A DNA stretch of 28,622 nt from assembly GCA_031732755.1 (NCBI GenBank), contig JAVMKI010000025.1, positions 1 to 28,622 on the forward strand, in the 5' to 3' direction. The notes below the pieces were generated by a model. That model made no database searches. It was not told the origin of the DNA and saw only the letters and a list, made by a program, of their open reading frames with translations. Origin of the DNA: Contendibacter sp031732755 (lineage in GTDB: Bacteria > Pseudomonadota > Gammaproteobacteria > Competibacterales > Competibacteraceae). The translations under genes and the position numbers were made by a program. How positions within the stretch are numbered: the stretch's first letter is position 1; each line of letters begins with the position of its first letter. Positions 23,006 through 28,622 of this stretch are shown here, piece after piece.

Positions 23006-24154
23006 ATGTTGGGTTACAAGCGAATCGTGATCGCCCAGAACGAGCGTGGGCTGCATCTGTGCGACCGCCGGTTGGCGGCCATTCTGGAACCGGGTACTTA
23101 CCGCTGGCTTGATCCGCTGAACCGCCACGAAGTGCAGCGTTACGACTTGACCGTGGCCGAGTTCGATCACCCTTGGCTGGACGTGCTGTTGAAGGCCAAC
23201 GCGGGGTTGATCGAACGCCACTTTCAAGTGATCGAGACCAGCGACCGGCAGGTTGGCCTGATTTACAAGAACAACCGTCTGGATGGCGTGTTGCCGCCAG
23301 CGACTCGTCGGGTTTACTGGCGAGGTCCGGTGGAGGTGCGGGTCGAACTGATCGACATCGCCACCGATTACACCCTGTCGCGGGCGCACGCGGCCCTGTT
23401 GGCGCGGCCATCGGCGACTTTGGCCAAGAACCTGACTGGGTTCATCCAGGTCGCCGAGGTGGAGGACAACCACATCGGCCTGTTGCTGGTGGACGGTGAA
23501 TTGGTGCGGACCCTGCCGCCCGGCCTGCACGCCTTCTGGCGGTTCAACCGGGCGGTCAAGGTCGAGTCGGTGGATTTGCGCTTGCAGACTTTGGAGGTTT
23601 CCGGCCAGGAAATCCTGACCAAGGACAAGGTCAGCCTGCGGGTGAATCTATCGGCGGTCTACCGGATCATCGATCCGGTGAAGGCACGCGCCGAGCTGGG
23701 TAGCACCAGCGAATATCTGTACCGAACCTTGCAGTTCGGTCTGCGCCAGACCATCGGCACCCGCACTCTGGACGTGCTGCTCGGCGACAAGGACGAGTTG
23801 GATCAAGCGGTGTGGGATTACGCGGTCGAGAAGATTCGTCCGCACGGTCTGGAACTGGAGACGGTCGGTTTGAGGGACGTGATCCTGCCGGGCGAAATGA
23901 AGGATATTCTCAATCAGGTGGTGCAGGCGGAGAAGGTGGCGCAGGCCAACGTCATCCGCCGGCGCGAGGAAACCGCTGCCACCCGCTCGCTGCTCAACAC
24001 GGCGAAGCTCATGGAAGAGAACCCCTTGCTGCTGCGGCTCAAGGAACTGGAGGCACTGGAGAAGGTGGTGGATAAGGTCGAGCGGCTGACCGTGTTCGGT
24101 GGCCTGGATGGCGTGCTGCGCGACACGGTGCGCATCGAATTACCGGCGCATTGA
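23006..24154 (+). CDS. Slipin family protein (SPFH/band 7 domain)
   Basis: 382 residues from ATG 23006 with AGGAG 9-10 bases upstream. The N-terminal part (about 1-180) repeats a short motif of the type I-A-Q-N-E-R-G-L-H-L twice more, as in slipins with duplicated head regions: V-G-L-I-Y-K-N-N-R-L and I-G-L-L-L-V-D-G-E-L. The SPFH core (about 190-345) contains LQTLEVSGQEILTKDKVSLR and the EYLYRTLQFGLRQTIGTRTL segment. Then comes a helical, charged region with AEKVAQANVIRRREETAATR. SPFH proteins oligomerise at membranes. Slipins of this type occur in RNA-repair (RtcR/RtcB) neighbourhoods in some bacteria, but no rtc gene is in this window. It is preceded by an unusually structured non-coding region and a tRNA gene. 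Confidence 0.88.
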   Translation: MLGYKRIVIAQNERGLHLCDRRLAAILEPGTYRWLDPLNRHEVQRYDLTVAEFDHPWLDVLLKANAGLIERHFQVIETSDRQVGLIYKNNRLDGVLPPATRRVYWRGPVEVRVELIDIATDYTLSRAHAALLARPSATLAKNLTGFIQVAEVEDNHIGLLLVDGELVRTLPPGLHAFWRFNRAVKVESVDLRLQTLEVSGQEILTKDKVSLRVNLSAVYRIIDPVKARAELGSTSEYLYRTLQFGLRQTIGTRTLDVLLGDKDELDQAVWDYAVEKIRPHGLELETVGLRDVILPGEMKDILNQVVQAEKVAQANVIRRREETAATRSLLNTAKLMEENPLLLRLKELEALEKVVDKVERLTVFGGLDGVLRDTVRIELPAH

Positions 24155-24240
24155 CCGTTGATAGCCCGGCCAGGTGCTGGCCCTGACCACCAGCGGGGAA
24201 AACGCTTATTCGCTTTCGGCCTGGAAGGTTGTCAGCGATG

Positions 24241-24292
24241 AAAAACCGATCAGGCCGTGGGAAGCGCGTCTGCGTTCCTCACGGCCTGATCG
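24241..24292 (-). terminator. Strong terminator behind the GrrA-like gene
   Basis: A perfect 13-bp stem CGATCAGGCCGTG / CACGGCCTGATCG (24247-24259 and 24280-24292) has a further inner stem GGAA-CGC. On the minus strand it is followed by GTTTTTC. It ends the minus-strand precursor transcript about 100 bases after the stop codon and faces the end of the slipin gene. Confidence 0.75.
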
Positions 24293-24390
24293 ATGACCGT
24301 CATTCTCGCCAGTGCTTCATCGTGAGTCGGTTTGTCGGCGAGACGACGATGGATCACCCACGGATCAGGCGGCCCAGTATGTGGGTTCCA

Positions 24391-24864
24391 TTATCGGTTA
24401 CCCCAACCACCATGCCGGTTATACCAACTACCGCCGCGGTTACCCCAACCGCCATGGCGGTTGTACCATCCGCCACCGTGGTTATGCCAACCGCCGCCGC
24501 CCCGGTTGTACCATCCGCCACCCCGATTACCCCAGCCGCCACCGCCCCGGTTGTACCATCCGCCGCCCCGATTACCCCAGCCGCTACCGCCCCGGTTGTA
24601 CCAGCCGCCGCCCCGATTACCCCAGCTACCCCCTCGACGGTACGAATCCCGATCTCCAGGTGGGACTACTACGCCCCCACCGTTGTGCCATGCTTCGGCC
24701 GGTTTGGGGGTGGTTAGGATTCCACCCGCCACGACTCCGCCGATTACCGCTTGCGACCATTTGCCCAAACTACGTAAGAATTGTCGGCGTTCTTCCTGGG
24801 GTGATTCCTCATCGAGGGAGTCCGGCACTGTTTCATAGGGTTGTTCGTCATCTTGATTCGTCAT
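24391..24864 (-). CDS. GrrA-like Gly-rich RiPP precursor with W-x-N repeats and Tat-type leader
   Basis: 157 residues from ATG 24864 (GGAG upstream); longer in-frame starts are unsupported. An acidic N-terminus is followed by EERRQFLRSLGKW (25-36, twin-arginine pattern RRxFLR), a hydrophobic stretch and a PAEA cleavage site before Trp59. The core (79-157) alternates W-G-N-R-G-G-G with W-Y-N-R-G-G-x-G. Trp at 81, 88, 96, 103, 111, 118, 126, 133, 140, 147 and 154 are each followed by x-N, eleven motifs spaced 7 or 8 residues apart. W-x-N is the pattern cross-linked to three-residue cyclophanes by GrrM-type radical SAM enzymes, and such an enzyme is encoded just upstream. The product should be an exported multi-cyclophane peptide. 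There are no Cys and no evident protease gene nearby. Confidence 0.8.
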   Translation of the reverse strand: MTNQDDEQPYETVPDSLDEESPQEERRQFLRSLGKWSQAVIGGVVAGGILTTPKPAEAWHNGGGVVVPPGDRDSYRRGGSWGNRGGGWYNRGGSGWGNRGGGWYNRGGGGWGNRGGGWYNRGGGGWHNHGGGWYNRHGGWGNRGGSWYNRHGGWGNR

Positions 24865-24888
24865 TTCGGTTCTCCGCTGCTTTCTACT

Positions 24889-24902
24889 CTGGATCGATCC
24901 AG
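24889..24902. promoter_or_regulatory. 14-bp perfect palindrome before the precursor gene
   Basis: CTGGATCGATCCAG lies 25-38 bases upstream of the precursor ATG. It could be an operator or a hairpin that sets the ratio of precursor to maturase. The function is inferred. Confidence 0.4.
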
Positions 24903-24970
24903 GAACAGGTCGCGCGGCCATCTGGACACCCTCTGGTGGCCACGTGCCAATGGTTTCCATCCTGGCGTTT

Positions 24971-24986
24971 TATTCCATGTGGAATA
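24971..24986. promoter_or_regulatory. 16-bp palindrome between maturase and precursor genes
   Basis: TATTCCA-TG-TGGAATA is a near-continuous inverted repeat in the most AT-rich part of the 158-base intergenic gap. The site may carry a separate promoter or operator for the precursor gene, which lies downstream of the maturase. Confidence 0.4.
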
Positions 24987-25022
24987 TTTCGGAAAAATGG
25001 AAAAACCACGCCGTCGGATTAC

Positions 25023-26171
25023 TCAAGCAGCCACGCCGCGCATCGCTATCGCCGCCCGCGCCAGTTCCCGCGCCGCTTGTTCCATTCGCCCAAATACAAC
25101 CTTGTAAAGTTCGCAATAGGGGTCTTTCTCGAACAGCGTGCCATGGACGGTATAGGTTCGCACCGGACAGCCACCATGGCACAGCGACAGATAGTCGCAG
25201 CTCAGGCAGTCGCGCTGGATGAGATGGACAGGCCGCTCGTTGAACTTCCCACGCGCCGGGCTGGTTTTCAACAATTCTTCCAGGCTATCGCATTCGAAGA
25301 TATTACCATAGTGGTAATCTGGGTAACTGGTAACCCAGCAATCACATTGCGCCACGTAACCCCGGGCGTCAATCGAGACCAGGGCGTTGGCGCAGTTGTC
25401 GCCCCAGATGCAGGGCAAGGTCGCTGCTTCGTGGCTGAAATGTTGGAGCAGGGCGTCGAAGGGACCGAGCCGTATTCCTTGGTGGTATCCGCGCTCCAGC
25501 CAGACATTGGCCAGGTCGGTGTAGAACTGGCTCAGTTTTTCCACTTCCGCCACTGGCAATGCCTTTTTAGCGGCGGTTGTCTCGCCACCCGGAAAGGGCG
25601 TGTTGACCTGGAACTCGGTGACGCCGAGCTCGTCCGTGAAATAGGTATAGAACCGCTCGGCGCCAATCTCCAGCGTGGCCTGGTTGGGCACAGCGATAAC
25701 CTGCACGGCGATGCCAGCCGCACGCGCTTCCCGTACCCGCCGGCTCCAGATTTCGTTGTAGCTTTCCGGTCCCTGCCCCAGCAGTTTGCGGTGCAGGTTG
25801 GGATAATCCAGCGAGGTGCCGATGGAGTTACCGAACATTTCGGCCACGACTTTGTTCCAGCGGGAGCTATAGGCCAACATGTTGCTTTGCAGGCTGTGAA
25901 ACACCTGTTTGCCGCGCGCTTCGGCCTCGCGCTGAATCAACGCGTTGGCTTGCTCGTACCAGCTTGGCGGTAGCAGCATCGCCTCGCCGCCTTGCCAGTA
26001 GATGGTTAATGAGACCAGCGATTTTTCCACCATGTAGTCCAATACCTTGCGAATCATTTCGCCCAAGCGGTCGAGCGTCAGCCGATCAGGCGTCTTGTTT
26101 TCAAAGCAATATTCGCAATCGGCGTTACATTGCAGGGTGGACAGCAGGATCAACGACAAATGGCTTTTCAT
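25023..26171 (-). CDS. Radical SAM/SPASM peptide maturase, GrrM-like
   Basis: 382 residues. The radical SAM motif C-N-A-D-C-E-Y-C (Cys15, Cys19, Cys22) binds the SAM-cleaving cluster, and WQGGEAML (59-66) is the GGE motif. The C-terminal SPASM region carries ten cysteines (254, 260, 276, 278, 294, 322, 325, 331, 335, 353) for two auxiliary [4Fe-4S] clusters, with CLSCDYLSLCHGGCP as the hallmark. The family forms three-residue cyclophanes between an aromatic side chain and the residue two positions later. The Trp/Asn-repeat precursor encoded next on the same strand is the evident substrate. The maturase precedes its precursor, whereas many RiPP loci have the reverse order. The ATG at 26171 has a weak ribosome binding site, which would favour more precursor than enzyme. 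The family name rests on the repeat partner and motif pattern. Confidence 0.85.
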   Translation of the reverse strand: MKSHLSLILLSTLQCNADCEYCFENKTPDRLTLDRLGEMIRKVLDYMVEKSLVSLTIYWQGGEAMLLPPSWYEQANALIQREAEARGKQVFHSLQSNMLAYSSRWNKVVAEMFGNSIGTSLDYPNLHRKLLGQGPESYNEIWSRRVREARAAGIAVQVIAVPNQATLEIGAERFYTYFTDELGVTEFQVNTPFPGGETTAAKKALPVAEVEKLSQFYTDLANVWLERGYHQGIRLGPFDALLQHFSHEAATLPCIWGDNCANALVSIDARGYVAQCDCWVTSYPDYHYGNIFECDSLEELLKTSPARGKFNERPVHLIQRDCLSCDYLSLCHGGCPVRTYTVHGTLFEKDPYCELYKVVFGRMEQAARELARAAIAMRGVAA

Positions 26172-26506
26172 CGAGAGCGGCGACCTGGATAATCTGTAAG
26201 GTTGTATGAAACCCGACGGTATGAATCGTTATTTCCAGCGGCGGACTTGCCCGCGCTTGGGAATGACTATCACGATTAGAGCCCCTACAATCAATTTGAT
26301 GCGGTATGAATTACGAAATAATGGCTGAATGTTGCCTTAACCGCTGTTCTGGTGTTTCAACCGGGTTGGATTGATGAATTGTAGAATCGTCAAGGTGAAT
26401 AAGCACAGCACCGTTCACCGTGGTCGGTCTACTCCATATTTGAAGCCAACTCCAGGTTGATCGAGGTATGATATATTTCACTGAACCCACATTCGGGGAG
26501 AATACC
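26172..26506. other. Divergent intergenic region between maturase and cusF-like genes
   Basis: 335 bases, AT-richer than the surroundings, without coding potential. The decamer CGGTATGAAT occurs twice in direct orientation (26217-26226 and 26302-26311) and a related TGTATGAA occurs at about 26203. These could be regulator sites. No convincing -35/-10 pair was identified. Confidence 0.4.
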
Positions 26507-26848
26507 GTGAGGCAACCATTTCTCGTTTCCGCCGCGTTGATCGCCCTGCTGAGTGGCGGCCCGACCCTGGCGGCTGATCCCCATGCTGGTCATGGCGCGG
26601 CGCCGGCCACCGCCACCACGGCTATTCCCGCCACCGGCGCGGTCAAAAGCGTGGAGGCGGCGGCGAGCAAGGCCGTCATCGCCCACGATCCGATTCCGGC
26701 GCTGAAATGGCCGGCGATGACCATGGATTTCCGCTTGGCGGACAAAGCGCTGGCCGGCAAGATCAAAGCTGGCGACAAAGTGAAATTCACCCTGACGCCC
26801 GGCGACAAGGGTAGCTATACCATTACTGCTATCGAAACGATGCCCTGA
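26507..26848 (+). CDS. CusF-like periplasmic copper-binding protein
   Basis: 113 residues from GTG 26507, preceded by GGGGAG at the right distance. An ATG at 26468 is in frame but lacks a proper site. A signal peptide ends near PTLAADPHAGHG. The OB-fold CusF domain (about 43-113) carries the copper ligands His60, Trp68, Met71 and Met73 in AHDPIPALKWPAMTMDF. The Trp gives the cation-pi contact known for CusF. A His-containing N-terminal stretch (HAGH) may add metal affinity. It would shuttle Cu(I)/Ag(I) in the periplasm. No CusCBA efflux genes are nearby, so it appears as a solitary copper chaperone. Confidence 0.85.
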   Translation: MRQPFLVSAALIALLSGGPTLAADPHAGHGAAPATATTAIPATGAVKSVEAAASKAVIAHDPIPALKWPAMTMDFRLADKALAGKIKAGDKVKFTLTPGDKGSYTITAIETMP

Positions 26849-26880
26849 AGGCACCGACGCCGCGCATCGTCTTTCCCTAT

Positions 26881-26921
26881 ATGGCGATACGGCAGCTCTC
26901 CCTTATGGCGATACGGCAGCT
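26881..26921. repeat. Two direct copies of a 17-bp unit at the end of the HEPN gene
   Basis: ATGGCGATACGGCAGCT occurs at 26881-26897 and 26905-26921, a period of 24 bases. The second copy is the 3' end of the minus-strand HEPN gene (last codons and stop) and the first copy is its duplicate outside the gene. Confidence 0.6.
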
Positions 26922-27721
26922 ACTTTCGCGGTGCCATCCAGCTTGCGGTGAATCAGCGACACCAGCGTCAGGATGTCCAGTGCGTCCTGTTCGGACATGG
27001 GCCAATTCGTTTTAGGTGCATGAGCCAGCGGATTGCGCACGGCGCCGAACAAGCCGATCAGCAGGTTGGCAAAACCTCTCTGTTCGCTCTTTTCGGACTC
27101 GGTGGTGAGTGGCCCCAAGGCGAGAACTGGTTGCTGGCCTGCGAATGCCTTGTTCACTAGGTCCGCGCCATCGCCGTTCAGGCCCGACAGCAGGCGAATC
27201 CGCTCCGCAACGCCTTTCGTTGCCTCGAACACGGCATGGAAATAGTTTTCGTCCAGCAGCTCGGCGCGGCAGTAGTTCAACACTTCCGCGTGGACGACGC
27301 GGCGTTCCAGCGCGGCCTTGAGTCGCCCCGCGCGGGCGCGCGCGGCATCAAGCGTCGTGGCCTTGTCGGCGTACCCAACCTTGCCGTCTTCGCGCACGTA
27401 GAAACCGGAGAAGGCAAGAACGACATTGAGTTCATCGCGCCGCCAGGAGAATGTCGCGGGGTCACGAGCATAGTTTACTGGGTTCATCGCGCGATTGATG
27501 AACATGATGAGATGGTTGCCGACTTGGTGCTGGTTCTGTGCCCCGGCCAGTGCATTGAACAACCGCTTCCATTTGGTCATGCCGGGCGACGTGTCGGCAA
27601 TCTTGATTTCTTGCAGCAGGCGTTCGATTTGCGTGCCGCTCAGGCCACGCTCAGTATGGGCGAGCACGCGGCACGCGGCTTCAAGATGCTGTGAGCTGAA
27701 AGGGTCAATTCGTGTCGCCAA
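26903..27721 (-). CDS. Ymh/Abi-type protein with C-terminal HEPN-like domain (TIGR02391-like)
   Basis: 272 residues from TTG 27721, which has a good GGGGGAG 7 bases upstream. The N-terminal half (about 1-140) is helical and unassigned. The C-terminal half (about 145-260) matches the Ymh/TIGR02391 pattern: NYFHAVFEATKGVAERIR, LSGLNGDGADLVNKAF and then GLFGAVRNPLAHAP. The R-N-P-L-A-H at 229-234 is the R-x4-H motif of HEPN RNases. Proteins of this type are linked to abortive infection. It starts 22 bases after the stop of an HTH antitoxin-like gene on the same strand. A role as an RNase toxin or defence effector is likely but inferred; the HTH protein may be its regulator or antidote. Confidence 0.75.
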   Translation of the reverse strand: MATRIDPFSSQHLEAACRVLAHTERGLSGTQIERLLQEIKIADTSPGMTKWKRLFNALAGAQNQHQVGNHLIMFINRAMNPVNYARDPATFSWRRDELNVVLAFSGFYVREDGKVGYADKATTLDAARARAGRLKAALERRVVHAEVLNYCRAELLDENYFHAVFEATKGVAERIRLLSGLNGDGADLVNKAFAGQQPVLALGPLTTESEKSEQRGFANLLIGLFGAVRNPLAHAPKTNWPMSEQDALDILTLVSLIHRKLDGTAKVAAVSP

Positions 27722-27743
27722 TGTCTGTCTCCCCCGTCAGGCA

Positions 27744-28046
27744 TCAGATGATGGCCTGCAAACCCTTGTCGGCGATGACGTTGAGCAGTTTGAGCGCCGG
27801 CCCCGTGGGGCGGGTTTCGCCTTGCTCCCACTTGCGCACGGTCGAGGCCGACGTGTGCAAATGAAGAGCGAATACCGGCTGGCTGAACTTCAAGGCTTCG
27901 CGTAGGCGTTTGATGTCGGCAGTGCTGAACTCCCTCACCAACGGCGGGCAGATCGCATCGAACTCACGCATCGTCACCTTGCTGATCACTCCCGCTTCGT
28001 GGAGCGTAGTCAGGTCACCATGCAGGGATTCAATGCTCTTGCTCAC
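27744..28046 (-). CDS. HigA/XRE-family antitoxin-like HTH protein
   Basis: 100 residues from GTG 28046. The N-terminal VSKSIESLHGDL and VTMREFDAICPP are typical of antitoxins paired with RelE/HigB-like toxins. A Cro/C1-type HTH occupies about 45-95 (LREALKFSQPVFALHLHTSASTVRKWEQG). It should bind its own promoter and neutralise a toxin. The frame remains open far upstream, where it runs through a decayed toxin gene; the GTG is chosen by family alignment and because it overlaps the shifted toxin reading frame, as usual in toxin-first operons. The HEPN gene follows after 22 bases. Confidence 0.75.
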   Translation of the reverse strand: MSKSIESLHGDLTTLHEAGVISKVTMREFDAICPPLVREFSTADIKRLREALKFSQPVFALHLHTSASTVRKWEQGETRPTGPALKLLNVIADKGLQAII

Positions 28047-28319
28047 GATGCACCAATAGCACGCCCAGTTGCAACGCCTTCGACAAAGCTCCGCGGACAG
28101 TTCCAGAAACACCTTGCCGGCGAGCTGCAGCGCCTTTTTCCCGTCCTGCGTGATGTTCGCCTTATCGTTCTTGGGAAACCCATGCGGGAACACGTAGCGG
28201 CTACCGATTCGGGCCGACAGCAGCGTGCGGTAGCCGCTACTCTTACTACCGAGCTGTCGGAGCCGGTGGCGGCACGAGGCTGGAGTGATGCCACCAGCTC
28301 TCCCGGACGCGTCCCATTT
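28030..28319 (-). pseudogene. Decayed RelE/HigB-family toxin
   Basis: In the frame just ahead of the antitoxin, the minus strand encodes SKSSGYRTLLSARIGSRYVF followed by GFPKNDKANI, which are the C-terminal landmarks of RelE/HigB toxins (GKSGGYRTL..., GF.KN.+.NI). The first 30-50 residues of the family are not recognisable. Near 28088 a single-base shift breaks the frame. In the shifted frame LSKALQLGVLLVHREQEH ends at TGA 28030-28032, overlapping the antitoxin start by 17 bases as in intact systems. So the toxin is truncated at the front and frameshifted at the back, and is presumably inactive, while the antitoxin is kept. Confidence 0.65.
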
Positions 28320-28372
28320 ACGACCAGTCGGGTACACTGTAGCTGTCTTCCGATTCATAGCGATCCGACGCG

Positions 28373-28622
28373 ATGATCAAACGCTACCCAACCGTGCTGT
28401 TGCTGATAGGGATCGCTGCTGGCGCGTGCGGATGCAGCTCCTTTCTGCGCGAGGGTACGGCCGATCTGGCCGGCGTCGGCGGCGCGGCCATCGCCAGCAG
28501 CGTCACCGACAACGCCGCGGTCGCCACCGGCATCGGGCTGGGCGTGCGCTCGGCGGCGATGGCCGGTCTGCAGTACGCCCAGCGCAAGACCCATCAGGAA
28601 CAGCAGGATCTGATCGCCCAGA
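28373..28622 (+). CDS. Lipoprotein, N-terminal part, runs off the window
   Basis: 83 codons are visible from ATG 28373 with no stop before the window end. The start MIKRYPTVLLLIGIAAGACGC is a lipoprotein signal with candidate acylated Cys in AGAC or ACGC. It is followed by an Ala/Gly/Val-rich region (LAGVGGAAIASSVTDNAAVA) and then a charged stretch QYAQRKTHQEQQD. No family is recognised from this part. It lies divergently to the toxin-antitoxin remnant. The ribosome binding site is weak. Confidence 0.65.
   Translation, partial: MIKRYPTVLLLIGIAAGACGCSSFLREGTADLAGVGGAAIASSVTDNAAVATGIGLGVRSAAMAGLQYAQRKTHQEQQDLIAQ

Noticed and set aside
24391..24660. CRISPR-like or minisatellite array
   Set aside because: The repeats are in frame, code for the Gly/Trp peptide core and have no unique spacers.
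24332..24838. Plus-strand proline-rich frame (repeats of PPRLPQPPPPRLYH) across the Gly-rich gene
   Set aside because: It is the complement of the W-x-N repeat region. It has no ribosome binding site and no family, and the minus-strand gene has a leader, a start signal and a maturase partner.
24930..24960. Sigma-54 -24 element TTGGCACG on the minus strand before the precursor gene
   Set aside because: The -24 half is perfect but no GC-containing -12 half lies at the right distance; it is part of a CACGTG palindrome.

Overview
The window reads as chromosome-like, GC-rich (roughly 60%) proteobacterial DNA, most likely gammaproteobacterial. This rests on the leuC-leuD-cimA-leuB operon, an OmpR-type two-component pair, Tat and Sec signal peptides, a CusF-type copper protein, a class III-like PHA synthase homologue and the general codon style. 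The mix of a GH57 enzyme, a PhaC homologue and a GrrM-type RiPP locus would fit a storage-polymer-accumulating wastewater or freshwater lineage (Competibacter-like), but that is a guess. Several accessory traits (type Ia parAB, an insertion-sequence remnant, a decayed toxin-antitoxin locus, a low-GC phaC-like gene) mark it as a patchwork region.

Layout. 1-830: C-terminal half of a DUF3443 gene, broken upstream, followed by a long imperfect inverted repeat. 841-4548 (minus): a fused NitT/TauT-type ABC permease, its ATPase with a C-terminal AAA-associated domain, and a DUF4337 membrane protein. 4706-6853 (minus): plasmid-like parA-parB bracketed by two palindromes. 7049-8831: a small secreted Cys-repeat protein (plus) and a GH57 glycosidase (minus). 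9046-13809 (minus): leuC-leuD-cimA-leuB, which can serve both leucine synthesis and the citramalate route to isoleucine. 14014-16338 (minus): response regulator and sensor kinase. 16618-21404: a divergent cluster with a PhaC-like enzyme and a prokaryotic ionotropic-glutamate-receptor-like channel on minus, and a Tat-exported L-serine dehydratase plus a secreted alpha/beta hydrolase on plus. The two arms share a promoter region.

21451-21930 is an internally deleted insertion sequence. 22100-23005 is an ORF-free, very structured stretch: a strong promoter and terminator enclosing a ~195-nt RNA with mutually exclusive hairpins, a tRNA with CAT anticodon, stray T-arm-like motifs and several strong stem-loops. 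It leads into a slipin (SPFH) gene at 23006. 24391-26171 (minus) is a radical-SAM RiPP locus: a GrrM-like SPASM maturase and a Tat-leader precursor with eleven regular W-x-N repeats, predicted to become an exported multi-cyclophane peptide. The end holds a CusF-like copper chaperone, a HEPN-domain Ymh/Abi-like protein behind an HTH antitoxin and a decayed RelE/HigB toxin, and the start of a lipoprotein gene running off the window.

The most interesting units are (1) the GrrA/GrrM-like tryptophan-rich cyclophane locus, (2) the periplasmic serine dehydratase paired with an iGluR-like channel, and (3) the structured RNA region in front of the slipin gene. No CRISPR array, rRNA or intact transposon was seen.
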